In this document: positions 49,687-57,261 of the stretch, piece after piece
Numbering within the stretch: position 1 is the first letter of the stretch
Layout: the number at the start of each line of letters is the position of its first letter
NCBI RefSeq assembly: GCF_009765705.1
Contig: NZ_LMUX01000021.1
Coordinates: 27,607-91,606 of the forward strand
Direction: 5' to 3'
DNA from: Burkholderia sp. L27(2015)
GTDB taxonomy: Bacteria > Pseudomonadota > Gammaproteobacteria > Burkholderiales > Burkholderiaceae
DNA: 64,000 nucleotides
Notes under the pieces: generated by a model
Seen by the model: the letters and a program-made list of their open reading frames with translations, nothing else
Told to the model about the DNA's origin: nothing
Database searches by the model: none
Program-made: the position numbers and the translations under genes

Positions 49687-50196
49687 CTATTGCCTGGGTG
49701 ATGACTTCGGGGCCGACGGGCGCGGGGCGCCGACTGACTCCGTATGTATCAGATCGAGCGCAAAGCGCCGTCCCGCCAGATAGTCTTCGACGCACTGCAT
49801 GACCAATGGCGTGCGATGACGCTGCGGGCATGCACGCAATTCGTCGGCGCTTAACCACAACGTGCGTACGATGTCCGCGTCCAGCGCACGCGCCGGGTGG
49901 CCTACGCCCACGTCGCCGCAAAAGGTGAAGCGCAGATACGTCACGTCGTCCTGGCCCGGTCGCGCAAAATGCGTCATATAGACGCCTACCAGCGCCGTCG
50001 GGGCAAAATCATGCGCCGTTTCCTCGAGCGTTTCGCGGCTCACGGCCTGCGCGAGCGTTTCGCCGGCCTCCAGATGGCCGGCTGGCTGGTTAAGGCGCAA
50101 GCCATCGACGGTCTGTTCCTCGACCAGCAGGAAGCGGCCGGATTTTTCGATCACGGCGGCGACCGTGACGTGAGGTGTCCAGATCTCTGATTTCAT
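49687..50196 (-). CDS. Nudix hydrolase (NudJ-like)
   Basis: This 169-residue Nudix hydrolase carries the Nudix box GHLEAGETLAQAVSRETLEE (residues ~40-59) with the metal-binding glutamates, and begins WTPHVTVAAVIEKSGRFLLVE. The NudJ type hydrolyses HMP-PP and nucleoside triphosphates; specificity here is inferred. It is immediately upstream of mnmA (18 nt), which is the typical nudJ-mnmA order in proteobacteria. The C-terminal ~20 residues are Ser/Pro/Arg-rich. Confidence 0.9.
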   Translation of the reverse strand: MKSEIWTPHVTVAAVIEKSGRFLLVEEQTVDGLRLNQPAGHLEAGETLAQAVSRETLEETAHDFAPTALVGVYMTHFARPGQDDVTYLRFTFCGDVGVGHPARALDADIVRTLWLSADELRACPQRHRTPLVMQCVEDYLAGRRFALDLIHTESVGAPRPSAPKSSPRQ

Positions 50197-50287
50197 TGCC
50201 TGCCCGTGTCAAAGCGCGTCAAATGACCGGGCGTATTGTACCGCTGACGCGGATCAGCCGCTTTTTAGCCGACGCCATGCGCGAAAA

Positions 50288-50300
50288 GGCGCTCAGCGCC
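50288..50300. repeat. 6-bp palindrome in the nudJ-pntAA divergent spacer
   Basis: GGCGCT-C-AGCGCC at 50288-50300 is a perfect dyad, about 140 nt upstream of pntAA. It could be an operator or a chance G+C palindrome. Confidence 0.3.
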
Positions 50301-50437
50301 TGAGCAGCTTAATGCGCAGGCCTCATGAGTACTGTTCTATCCCGTTTTTTCCAGTTAGGGTAAGCTCACACCTCGCCGGCAATTTGCTAAGCCCTGGCGG
50401 CCGGTTTCGATCTTAATCAGCGTATTGGGAGATTCAC

Positions 50438-51571
50438 ATGCATATCGGAGTACCTGCAGAGACGCGGCCCGGGGAGGCGCGGGTAGCCGCGACCCCGGAG
50501 ACCGTCAAGAAATTCGTCGCGCAGGGCCATCGCGTGACGGTGCAACAAGGCGCGGGAGCCGGCGCATACTTCACCGACGAAGCCTATGGTGCCGCGGGTG
50601 CCGAGCTGGTAACGGCCGAGGTGGCGCTGGGTGCGCAGATCGTGCTCAAGGTGCATGCACCGAGCCCGGCTGAGCTGCGCAGTTGCAAAGCCGACAGCGT
50701 GCTGATCGGCATGCTCAATCCGTTCGACCAGGAAAACATCGCGCGCATGGCGCAAGCCGGCCTGATCGCTTTCTCGCTAGAAGCCGCGCCGCGTACGACG
50801 CGCGCGCAAAGTCTCGATGTGCTGTCATCGCAGGCCAATATCGCTGGCTATCGCGCCGTGCTGATGGCAGCAGGCCTGTACCAACGCTTTATGCCCATGC
50901 TCATGACCGCCGCGGGTACCGTCAAGGCGGCACGCGTGCTGGTACTGGGCGCGGGGGTGGCTGGCCTGCAAGCGATTGCGACGGCCAAACGCCTGGGCGC
51001 GGTGGTCGAGGCGTCCGATGTGCGACCGGCCGTGAAAGAACAGATCGAATCGCTGGGCGCGAAGTTTGTCGACGTCCCGTTCGAAACCCAGGAAGAGCGC
51101 GACGCTGCCGAAGGCGTGGGCGGTTATGCCCGTCCCATGCCGCAGAGCTGGCTGACCCGCCAATCTGCATTGGTGCACGAACGTGCCAAACAGGCCGATA
51201 TCGTGATCGCCACCGCGCTGATTCCGGGGCGTCCCGCACCGATGCTGCTTAGCGAAGACGCCGTCAAGGCGATGAAGCCCGGTTCGGTGATCGTTGACCT
51301 GGCGGCTGGGCGCGGCGCCAACGGCGGCGGCAACTGCCCGCTGACCGAAGCCGACAAGACGGTGACCAAGTACGATGTGCAGATCGTCGGCCACACCAAT
51401 CTGCCCTCGACCGTGGCGACCGATGCGTCGGCGTTGTACGCACGCAACCTGCTCGACTTCATGAAGCTTATCGTGGACAAGGAAGGCCAGCGCGTCATCG
51501 ACATGCAGGACGACATTGTGGCGGCGACGTTGTTGTGCCGCGACGGCCAGGTGCTGCGCGCGGCAAGCTAG
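50438..51571 (+). CDS. pntAA: NAD(P) transhydrogenase subunit alpha, part 1
   Basis: This is the soluble dI (NAD-binding) domain of the proton-translocating transhydrogenase, which drives NADPH formation from NADH. The 377-residue protein has the N-terminal IGVPAETRPGEARVAATPE, the nucleotide loop VLVLGAGVAGLQAIATAKRLG (shown 1 short as VLVLGAGVAGLQAIATAKRL), and RGANGGGNCPLTEADKTV. In enterics the dI domain is fused to the alpha membrane part; here the alpha subunit is split into pntAA and pntAB. GGGAG lies 7 nt before the ATG. Confidence 0.96.
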   Translation: MHIGVPAETRPGEARVAATPETVKKFVAQGHRVTVQQGAGAGAYFTDEAYGAAGAELVTAEVALGAQIVLKVHAPSPAELRSCKADSVLIGMLNPFDQENIARMAQAGLIAFSLEAAPRTTRAQSLDVLSSQANIAGYRAVLMAAGLYQRFMPMLMTAAGTVKAARVLVLGAGVAGLQAIATAKRLGAVVEASDVRPAVKEQIESLGAKFVDVPFETQEERDAAEGVGGYARPMPQSWLTRQSALVHERAKQADIVIATALIPGRPAPMLLSEDAVKAMKPGSVIVDLAAGRGANGGGNCPLTEADKTVTKYDVQIVGHTNLPSTVATDASALYARNLLDFMKLIVDKEGQRVIDMQDDIVAATLLCRDGQVLRAAS

Positions 51572-51589
51572 GGCGCTCAAGACGAGGCC

Positions 51590-51625
51590 AATGCATCGAC
51601 TAATGCGTCGACTAATGCATCGTTA
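51590..51625. repeat. 12-bp tandem array between pntAA and pntAB
   Basis: AATGCATCGACT (51590-51601), AATGCGTCGACT (51602-51613) and AATGCATCGTTA (51614-51625) lie in tandem in the gap, starting 18 nt after the pntAA stop. Confidence 0.92.
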
Positions 51626-51724
51626 GAGCGGGAGGGGGGCGCAGATAAGGCCTAGCCAAAGCGCACTCACCCCGGCGCATTCGAACCTATTTTTTTGCTT
51701 AATTCCGGATTCAAGGAGACTGCG

Positions 51725-52054
51725 ATGGATATCATCAGTCATACCACGATCAATCTGATCATCTTTGTGCTGGCGATCTACGTCGGCTACCACGTTGTAT
51801 GGACCGTCACCCCGGCCCTGCATACCCCGCTGATGGCGGTTACCAATGCGATCTCGGCAATCGTGATCGTGGGCGCGATGCTTGCGGCCGCGCTGACCGT
51901 GGGCGATACCGGCAAGGTGTTCGGCACGCTGGCGGTGGGGCTGGCTGCGGTGAACGTGTTCGGCGGCTTTTTAGTGACTAGGCGAATGCTGGAAATGTTC
52001 AAGAAGAAAGAGCCCAAGGCCAAGGTGGCCCAAGCGGCGGCGGGGGAGGCATAA
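51725..52054 (+). CDS. pntAB: NAD(P) transhydrogenase subunit alpha, part 2
   Basis: This 109-residue membrane part of the alpha subunit has three predicted helices (residues ~8-28, ~37-60 and ~63-80: [17 protein letters not shown]) and a lysine-rich C-terminal tail. It builds the proton channel with PntB. The start is ATG at 51725, with AAGGAG 6 nt upstream; ten extra residues are possible from 51695. Its stop (52052-52054) is directly followed by the pntB start, an operon arrangement. Confidence 0.95.
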   Translation: MDIISHTTINLIIFVLAIYVGYHVVWTVTPALHTPLMAVTNAISAIVIVGAMLAAALTVGDTGKVFGTLAVGLAAVNVFGGFLVTRRMLEMFKKKEPKAKVAQAAAGEA

Positions 52055-53485
52055 ATGAGTCTTAACCTCGTCACGCTGTTATACCTGGTCGCGTCGGTGT
52101 GTTTCATCCAGGCGCTCAAAGGCCTGTCGCATCCCAAGACCGCTCGTCGGGGCAACGTGTTCGGCATGGCCGGGATGGCCTTGGCGATCCTCACTACGCT
52201 CGCGCTGATCTATAAACAGGCGCAAGGCGACATTGGCCTGGGCTTGGGCCTCCTGCTGGCCGCGCTGGTGGTGGGCGGCTCGATCGGCGCGGTGGTGGCG
52301 CGTCGGGTTGAAATGACCAAGATGCCCGAGCTGGTGGCGGCGATGCACTCGCTGATCGGTCTGGCCGCGGTGTGTATCGCCTATGCGGTGGTGTCGGAGC
52401 CGTCGGCGTTCGGCCTGGCTGCGGTAGGCGAAGCGCTGCCGTACGGCAACCGCATCGAGCTGTTCATCGGCACCTTCGTGGGCGCGATCACATTCTCGGG
52501 CTCGATCATTGCGTTCGGCAAGCTCTCGGGCAAATACAAGTTCCGCTTGTTCCAGGGCGCGCCCGTGACCTATCCGGGTCAGCATTGGTTCAACCTGGCG
52601 TTGGCGCTGGCGATGGTCGGTTTCGGCATCGGCTTCTACCTCACGCAAAGCTGGACACCGTTTATTGTGATGACGGCGATCGCCTTTGTGCTTGGCGTGC
52701 TGATCATCATCCCGATCGGTGGCGCGGACATGCCGGTGGTGGTGTCGATGCTGAACTCGTACTCGGGATGGGCGGCGGCCGGCATCGGCTTCTCGCTGAA
52801 CAACCCGATGCTGATCATCTCGGGTTCGCTGGTGGGCTCGTCGGGTGCGATCCTGTCGTACATCATGTGCACGGCGATGAACCGCTCGTTCATCAACGTG
52901 CTGTTGGGCGGTTTCGGCAACGACCCGAGCGCGGCGTCGGGACCGGCCAAGGAGCAGCGGCCGGTGAAATCGGGCTCGCCCGATGACGCGGCGTTCATGC
53001 TCTCCAATGCCGAGTCGGTGGTGATCATTCCGGGCTACGGGTTGGCGGTGGCACGCGCGCAGCACGCACTCAAGGAACTGGCCGAGAAGCTCACCGAGAA
53101 GGGCATCCAGGTGCGCTACGGGATCCACCCGGTGGCGGGACGCATGCCAGGGCACATGAACGTGCTGTTGGCGGAAGCCGAAGTGCCATACGACCAGGTG
53201 TTCGAGATGGATGACATCAACTCGGAGTTTGGCCAGGTCGATGTGGTGCTGGTGCTGGGCGCCAACGACGTGGTGAACCCGGCGGCCAAGACCGATCCGA
53301 AATCGATCATTGCGGGTATGCCGATTCTGGAAGCGTACAAGGCGCGCACGATCATCGTGAACAAGCGTTCGATGGCGGCCGGTTATGCCGGGCTCGATAA
53401 CGAACTGTTCTACATGGACAAGACGATGATGGTGTTTGGCGATGCCAAGAAGGTCATCGAAGATATGGGCAAGGCGATCGAGTAG
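52055..53485 (+). CDS. pntB: NAD(P) transhydrogenase subunit beta
   Basis: PntB contains the remaining transmembrane helices and the NADP-binding dIII domain. The 476-residue protein shows multiple helices to about residue 280, then the dIII motif VVIIPGYGLAVARAQHAL (~325-342), a loop YGIHPVAGRMPGHMN (~365-379), and VLVLGANDVVNPAA near 410. It starts directly at the end of pntAB with a strong GGGGGAGG upstream. It supplies NADPH together with maeB. A terminator follows at 53581. Confidence 0.97.
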   Translation: MSLNLVTLLYLVASVCFIQALKGLSHPKTARRGNVFGMAGMALAILTTLALIYKQAQGDIGLGLGLLLAALVVGGSIGAVVARRVEMTKMPELVAAMHSLIGLAAVCIAYAVVSEPSAFGLAAVGEALPYGNRIELFIGTFVGAITFSGSIIAFGKLSGKYKFRLFQGAPVTYPGQHWFNLALALAMVGFGIGFYLTQSWTPFIVMTAIAFVLGVLIIIPIGGADMPVVVSMLNSYSGWAAAGIGFSLNNPMLIISGSLVGSSGAILSYIMCTAMNRSFINVLLGGFGNDPSAASGPAKEQRPVKSGSPDDAAFMLSNAESVVIIPGYGLAVARAQHALKELAEKLTEKGIQVRYGIHPVAGRMPGHMNVLLAEAEVPYDQVFEMDDINSEFGQVDVVLVLGANDVVNPAAKTDPKSIIAGMPILEAYKARTIIVNKRSMAAGYAGLDNELFYMDKTMMVFGDAKKVIEDMGKAIE

Positions 53486-53580
53486 CGGTGGCGTTACGGT
53501 GTAACGATAAAGCGAGGCGAGGCAAGGGGATTGCGCCTCGCGATAGCAGAATCGGCCACTGAGTCTGAGCTATGAGTCCG

Positions 53581-53614
53581 ATGCCGTTCAGTCAAGAGCT
53601 GAACGGCATTTTTT
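53581..53614 (+). terminator. Rho-independent terminator after pntB
   Basis: ATGCCGTTCAG (53581-53591) pairs with CTGAACGGCAT (53599-53609) around a 7-nt loop, followed by a run of T to 53614. It lies about 95 nt past the pntB stop. Confidence 0.9.
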
Positions 53615-53713
53615 CGTCCGTGAAAATTAATTAGTATGGCTAAATTCATAAGAATCCGTATCGGTGCAAGAGTGCCGCATAGTCCGTGGCCGCCGCCGTT
53701 CCGGGCCTCAGTC

Positions 53714-53730
53714 GAAAATGTCTGATTTTC
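53714..53730. promoter_or_regulatory. Dyad upstream of the histidine decarboxylase gene
   Basis: GAAAAT (53714-53719) and ATTTTC (53725-53730) form a perfect 6-bp dyad with a 5-nt centre, 73 nt upstream of the start. It is a candidate operator, with no recognised family. Confidence 0.35.
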
Positions 53731-53802
53731 ACAGTTCCACAACGGCGACGGCGATTTCACGCCTATAAAGGTGCGTGAATATCCACCGCGAGAAAGGACG
53801 TC

Positions 53803-54975
53803 ATGGACCACCACACCGAACAACGCCCGTGGCGAGGTAAGGCCGCTCAGCGAAGCAGCATGAATCGCTTGATAGAAGAGCGCTTCAAAAACTACCTCGA
53901 TGAATTGAATACCCGAAACGGATACTCCCTCGGGTATCCCATGGCCAAAGATTTCAGCTATGACTTCCTCGTGGATTTCCTCGGCCTTCCGCTCAATAAC
54001 CTCGGCGATCCCTATATTGCAGGGCACTACGGCATTAACACCAAAACATTCGAACGTGAGGTCATCGAGTTCTTCGCTGCGCATTTTCGCGCTCCGCCCG
54101 ATGATTATTGGGGATATGTCACGACGGGCGGTACCGAAGGCAATTTCTTCAGTCTTGCGATCGCACGTGAACTCTACCCGGACGCCGTCGTTTTATTCTC
54201 AACGGCAACGCACTACAGCGTGCCGAAAAGCTGCCACTTGCTGCGCATGGAATTCCAGACGGTCGCGGTGCAGTCGAACGATGAAATCGACTACGCCGAT
54301 CTGAGGGCACGCATCGGCACGCTAGGTACGCGCGCTATCATCGTAGTAGCGAATATCGGCACCACGATGGCCGAGGCTAAAGACGACGTGAAGCGGATTC
54401 GGACACTGTTGCATGAAGCCGGGGTCGAACGGCATTTTATTCACTCGGATGCGGCCTTATGCGGCGCTTTCCTGCACCTCAGTGAGTATCAAGGCGGTTT
54501 CGATCTGGCAGATGGCGCGGACAGTGTCGCGATCAGCGGTCACAAGTTCATCGGGGCGCCCATGCCTTGTGGTGTCGTGATCACCCGCAGGAGTTTGAGC
54601 GAAAAAGCGCGTCGCGAAGTGTCCTACATCGGCGGCACGGATTCGACCTTGGGGGGATCGCGTAACGCGTTGACGGTGCTATGCCTTTGGTATGCGATCC
54701 ATCAACTGGGCGTAGTGGGCCTGGCGAGCCGCTTTAGGGATGCAGAAGCCAAAGCACGCATGTTGCAAGTCGCCTTACGCGACGCGGGAATCCCTGCTTG
54801 GCGCAATCCCCACGCATTGACTGTTGTGTTCCCGCCGGCGCCCCCCGAAGTCCAGAAAAAATGGCAACTCGCCACCGACGAACGCTATTCGCATCTGATC
54901 GTGATGCCCAATACCCCGGCGCCCGCGCTGGACGAATTCGTCGCCGATATGCGCCGCTGTGCAAAGTGCGAGTAG
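53803..54975 (+). CDS. PLP-dependent histidine decarboxylase family protein
   Basis: This 390-residue group II decarboxylase would convert L-histidine to histamine and CO2. It has the enteric/pseudomonad HDC pattern: WGYVTTGGTEGNFFSLAIAR (~103-122), THYSVPKSCHLLR, ANIGTTMAEAKDD, the PLP-contacting aspartate in HSDAALCG (~214-221) and the PLP lysine Lys248 in SGHKFIGAPMPCGVV. A terminal WRNPHALTVVFP motif is also shared. A related serine or other amino-acid decarboxylase is possible. It is monocistronic, in a gap between housekeeping genes, and its 5' half looks more A/T-rich than neighbours, suggesting transfer. ATG 53803 follows AAAGGA. Confidence 0.85.
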   Translation: MDHHTEQRPWRGKAAQRSSMNRLIEERFKNYLDELNTRNGYSLGYPMAKDFSYDFLVDFLGLPLNNLGDPYIAGHYGINTKTFEREVIEFFAAHFRAPPDDYWGYVTTGGTEGNFFSLAIARELYPDAVVLFSTATHYSVPKSCHLLRMEFQTVAVQSNDEIDYADLRARIGTLGTRAIIVVANIGTTMAEAKDDVKRIRTLLHEAGVERHFIHSDAALCGAFLHLSEYQGGFDLADGADSVAISGHKFIGAPMPCGVVITRRSLSEKARREVSYIGGTDSTLGGSRNALTVLCLWYAIHQLGVVGLASRFRDAEAKARMLQVALRDAGIPAWRNPHALTVVFPPAPPEVQKKWQLATDERYSHLIVMPNTPAPALDEFVADMRRCAKCE

Positions 54976-54990
54976 CCGGCGCGTGACTGG

Positions 54991-55042
54991 GTTGGCCAAC
55001 CCCGTTGGTTGACCCTGTTACCCAACCGAGTTGCCCACCCTG
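54991..55042. repeat. 13-bp tandem array after the histidine decarboxylase gene
   Basis: GTTGGCCAACCCC (54991-55003), GTTGGTTGACCCT (55004-55016), GTTACCCAACCGA (55017-55029) and GTTGCCCACCCTG (55030-55042) are four units in the short spacer before the rlmL-like gene. Confidence 0.8.
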
Positions 55043-55066
55043 CGCCCGTAAGGGCTCCGCTCAAAC

Positions 55067-56353
55067 TCAGGCCGGCGTATCGCCGCTCACTGCCGGGCGC
55101 TGCCGCACCGAACCGGCGATCAGATCGAACTTGAACAATCGGCATTCCAACGCACCGTTGAAGAGCGGTGTTTTGAGCGCCTCGCGCAAACGCAACTGGC
55201 CCGGCAGCGTACGATCTGTGGTCAGAATAAACGCCTGCCATCCGGTGAAACGCTGCTTGAGCGCGTCGCCGAAGGCCTTGAAAAACGCCGCGTCGGTCTG
55301 ATCCGTCTGAGTCCGGTGAAAGCCCTGGTCGTCGTCGCCCGGCAGTTCGTCGCGGTGAATTTCCTGACGCAACTCGCCGCGCGGCCCACGGATCTCGATA
55401 CGCTCGCCATACGGCGGATTCGCAATCAGGATGCCGGGCGTGCTCGACGGCGCCACCATGTCGCGCGCATCAAGTTGCTTGAGCGCGAAGGCGGGCACGC
55501 CGGCGCGTTCGAGATTGCTGCGCGCCTTGATCAGCATGTCGCCGGAGATATCACTGCCGTAAATGCCGAGATCGGTGCTCGCGCCCTGAGCCGCACGGTG
55601 GGCTTCAAGCGCGGCCGCCTTGAGCGGCTTCCATGCATCGCGGTCATAGCGCTTGAATTTCTCGAAGCCAAATTGGCGGTGCGTACCCGGCGCGATGCCT
55701 AGCGCCATCTGCGCCGCTTCGGCGATGAACGTGCCGCTACCGCACATCGGATCGTATAGCGCCGTGCCTGGTTTCCAGCCGGTGAGGCGCAAGATCCCTG
55801 CGGCGAGATTTTCCCGCAGCGGGGCGGCGCCCTTGTCCAGACGCCAGCCGCGCTTGAACAGCGGATCCCCGGAGGTATCGAGGTACAGCGTGCAGTCGGT
55901 GGCCGTCAGAAACGCATAAACGCGCACGTCCGGGTTTGCCGTGTCGATGTCGGGGCGGTCGCCGCTTTTCTCGCGCAGGCGGTCGCAAATCGCGTCCTTG
56001 ACCCGCAGCGTGACGAATTCGAGGCTGCGTAGCGGCGATTTGATCGCCGTCACATCGACCCGCAGCGTTTTGCTATGGTCGAACCAATGTTCCCACGGCT
56101 GTTCCAGCGCGAGCGCGAAAATATCGTCTTCCGAGCGGTAGCCGCGCTTGCCGATTTTCATCATCACCCGGCTGGCAACGCGCGAATGCAAGTTGGCCGC
56201 CATGATGGCCGGCCAACCGCCGCTGAAATGGACGCCGCCGGGCACGCTGGCGCCGACCTTCAGCGGCACTTGGGCGGCGAGTTCACGGAGTTCGTCGGAG
56301 AGCGGCGCTTCGAGGCCGCGCGGGCAAGGCGCAAATAATTCAAATGAGGACAT
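55067..56353 (-). CDS. THUMP-domain 23S rRNA guanine-N2 methyltransferase (RlmL/YcbY N-half type)
   Basis: This 428-residue SAM-dependent RNA methyltransferase has an N-terminal THUMP domain (residues ~50-165) and a Rossmann domain. The motif YDPMCGSGTFIAEAAQMALG (~198-217) binds SAM, and LIANPPYGERIE (~290) is the N-methylation catalytic motif. It matches the RlmL part of enteric YcbY, which makes m2G2445 in 23S rRNA; the RlmK half is absent. The start is ATG at 56353 (MSSFELFAPCPRGLE). The frame open to 56416 includes an inverted-repeat region and is rejected. Confidence 0.93.
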   Translation of the reverse strand: MSSFELFAPCPRGLEAPLSDELRELAAQVPLKVGASVPGGVHFSGGWPAIMAANLHSRVASRVMMKIGKRGYRSEDDIFALALEQPWEHWFDHSKTLRVDVTAIKSPLRSLEFVTLRVKDAICDRLREKSGDRPDIDTANPDVRVYAFLTATDCTLYLDTSGDPLFKRGWRLDKGAAPLRENLAAGILRLTGWKPGTALYDPMCGSGTFIAEAAQMALGIAPGTHRQFGFEKFKRYDRDAWKPLKAAALEAHRAAQGASTDLGIYGSDISGDMLIKARSNLERAGVPAFALKQLDARDMVAPSSTPGILIANPPYGERIEIRGPRGELRQEIHRDELPGDDDQGFHRTQTDQTDAAFFKAFGDALKQRFTGWQAFILTTDRTLPGQLRLREALKTPLFNGALECRLFKFDLIAGSVRQRPAVSGDTPA

Positions 56354-56372
56354 GGGCGGGCGCAGAGAGGCT

Positions 56373-56414
56373 GCAGCGTATCGCAGCGTATCGATGCGGA
56401 TGCCATCGATACGC
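56373..56414. repeat. 10-bp duplication and perfect 11-bp inverted repeat
   Basis: GCAGCGTATC occurs at 56373-56382 and 56383-56392. Overlapping this, GCGTATCGATG (56386-56396) and CATCGATACGC (56404-56414) are perfect inverted copies with a 7-nt centre. The element lies 20-60 nt upstream of the rlmL-like gene and about 100 nt after pqiC. Confidence 0.8.
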
Positions 56415-56514
56415 AAACGAGCTTACGCAGATTAGGGATTACGAACCGCTGAACACGCGCGCAGGGCGCAGCACGCTCAGCCGGCGCCAAACCCGTATTG
56501 TACGCGGCCCGCGC

Positions 56515-57261
56515 TCAGTGATCGGCCGGGCACGCCGGCAGATTCACGGTTTTACTGTCCGCCGGCAATCGTTGGAGGCTACGCACTGCCATGCCGATCT
56601 GTAGTGCGAGGCCGGCCAGCACCTGCCGGTGGCTGGCGACGAGCGCGTCGTAGCCGTCGCCTGCCGGCGCGCTTAGTGCGCTACGGCAGGTCAGCGTCAG
56701 CGATTGCGGCAGGCGCGTGACGCTCCACACCGCCTCGAGCGAGGCGTGGTTGCCCAGCACCGACTCGAAGCGCTGCACATTGACCGCCACGCGATATACC
56801 GTCTGCGTCGGCTCGTGCGTCGAGCGGTACACGTCCACCGCGGGCAAGGCGTGCGTCAGATCCCCGGAGAGTGCCTGTCCGATCTCGTCGCCCAGCGGTT
56901 GCGACCAGCGGCGCTGCTCCAGCACGTCGACCTGACCCGGTCCGGTGCCGAGCACCATTTGCGGCCGCTGGAGTTGCGGCGGGATGCTGGCTGGCAAGAC
57001 TTCGATAAGCAGCGGGCTTGCATACGTCTGCGAACCGGCGTTCACCACCGGGGAAACCGTCGCCGTCGCGGAGCCGCTCGCATTGCCGCCACCGGTCAGC
57101 GTATAAAAATAGGTGGGCTGCGAGCTGGCGCACGCGGCCAGCGTCAGCAGCGCGCCAGCGCTAACCAGACGCCTGCACGGCGTAGGCCAGCCGATCACGC
57201 TTGATTTGCGTGGTTTCATGGGTTTTTGTGAGGCGCAGCCGCCGCCGTCGCGATAACTCAT
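56515..57261 (-). CDS. pqiC: PqiC-type ABC transport auxiliary lipoprotein
   Basis: This 248-residue lipoprotein has a signal peptide and lipobox LTLAACASSQP near residue 44. It belongs to the PqiC/auxiliary-component family that anchors the Pqi system in the outer membrane. A conserved segment YFYTLTGGG and LIEVLPASIPPQLQRPQMVL (~85-104) is typical. It overlaps the pqiB stop by 4 nt (ATGA), so translation is coupled. The N-terminal ~25 residues before the hydrophobic part are unusually long; an internal start at MKPRKSS is possible. Confidence 0.9.
   Translation of the reverse strand: MSYRDGGGCASQKPMKPRKSSVIGWPTPCRRLVSAGALLTLAACASSQPTYFYTLTGGGNASGSATATVSPVVNAGSQTYASPLLIEVLPASIPPQLQRPQMVLGTGPGQVDVLEQRRWSQPLGDEIGQALSGDLTHALPAVDVYRSTHEPTQTVYRVAVNVQRFESVLGNHASLEAVWSVTRLPQSLTLTCRSALSAPAGDGYDALVASHRQVLAGLALQIGMAVRSLQRLPADSKTVNLPACPADH

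Larger units (their letters stand above)
53486..53802. other. pntB-histidine decarboxylase spacer
   Basis: This 317-nt spacer carries the pntB terminator (53581-53614), then a visibly A/T-richer stretch (53620-53660: AAAATTAATTAGTATGG) and a dyad GAAAAT-GTCTG-ATTTTC at 53714-53730. A ribosome-binding site AAAGGA lies just before 53803. The promoter of the downstream gene probably lies between 53620 and 53740. Confidence 0.5.
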
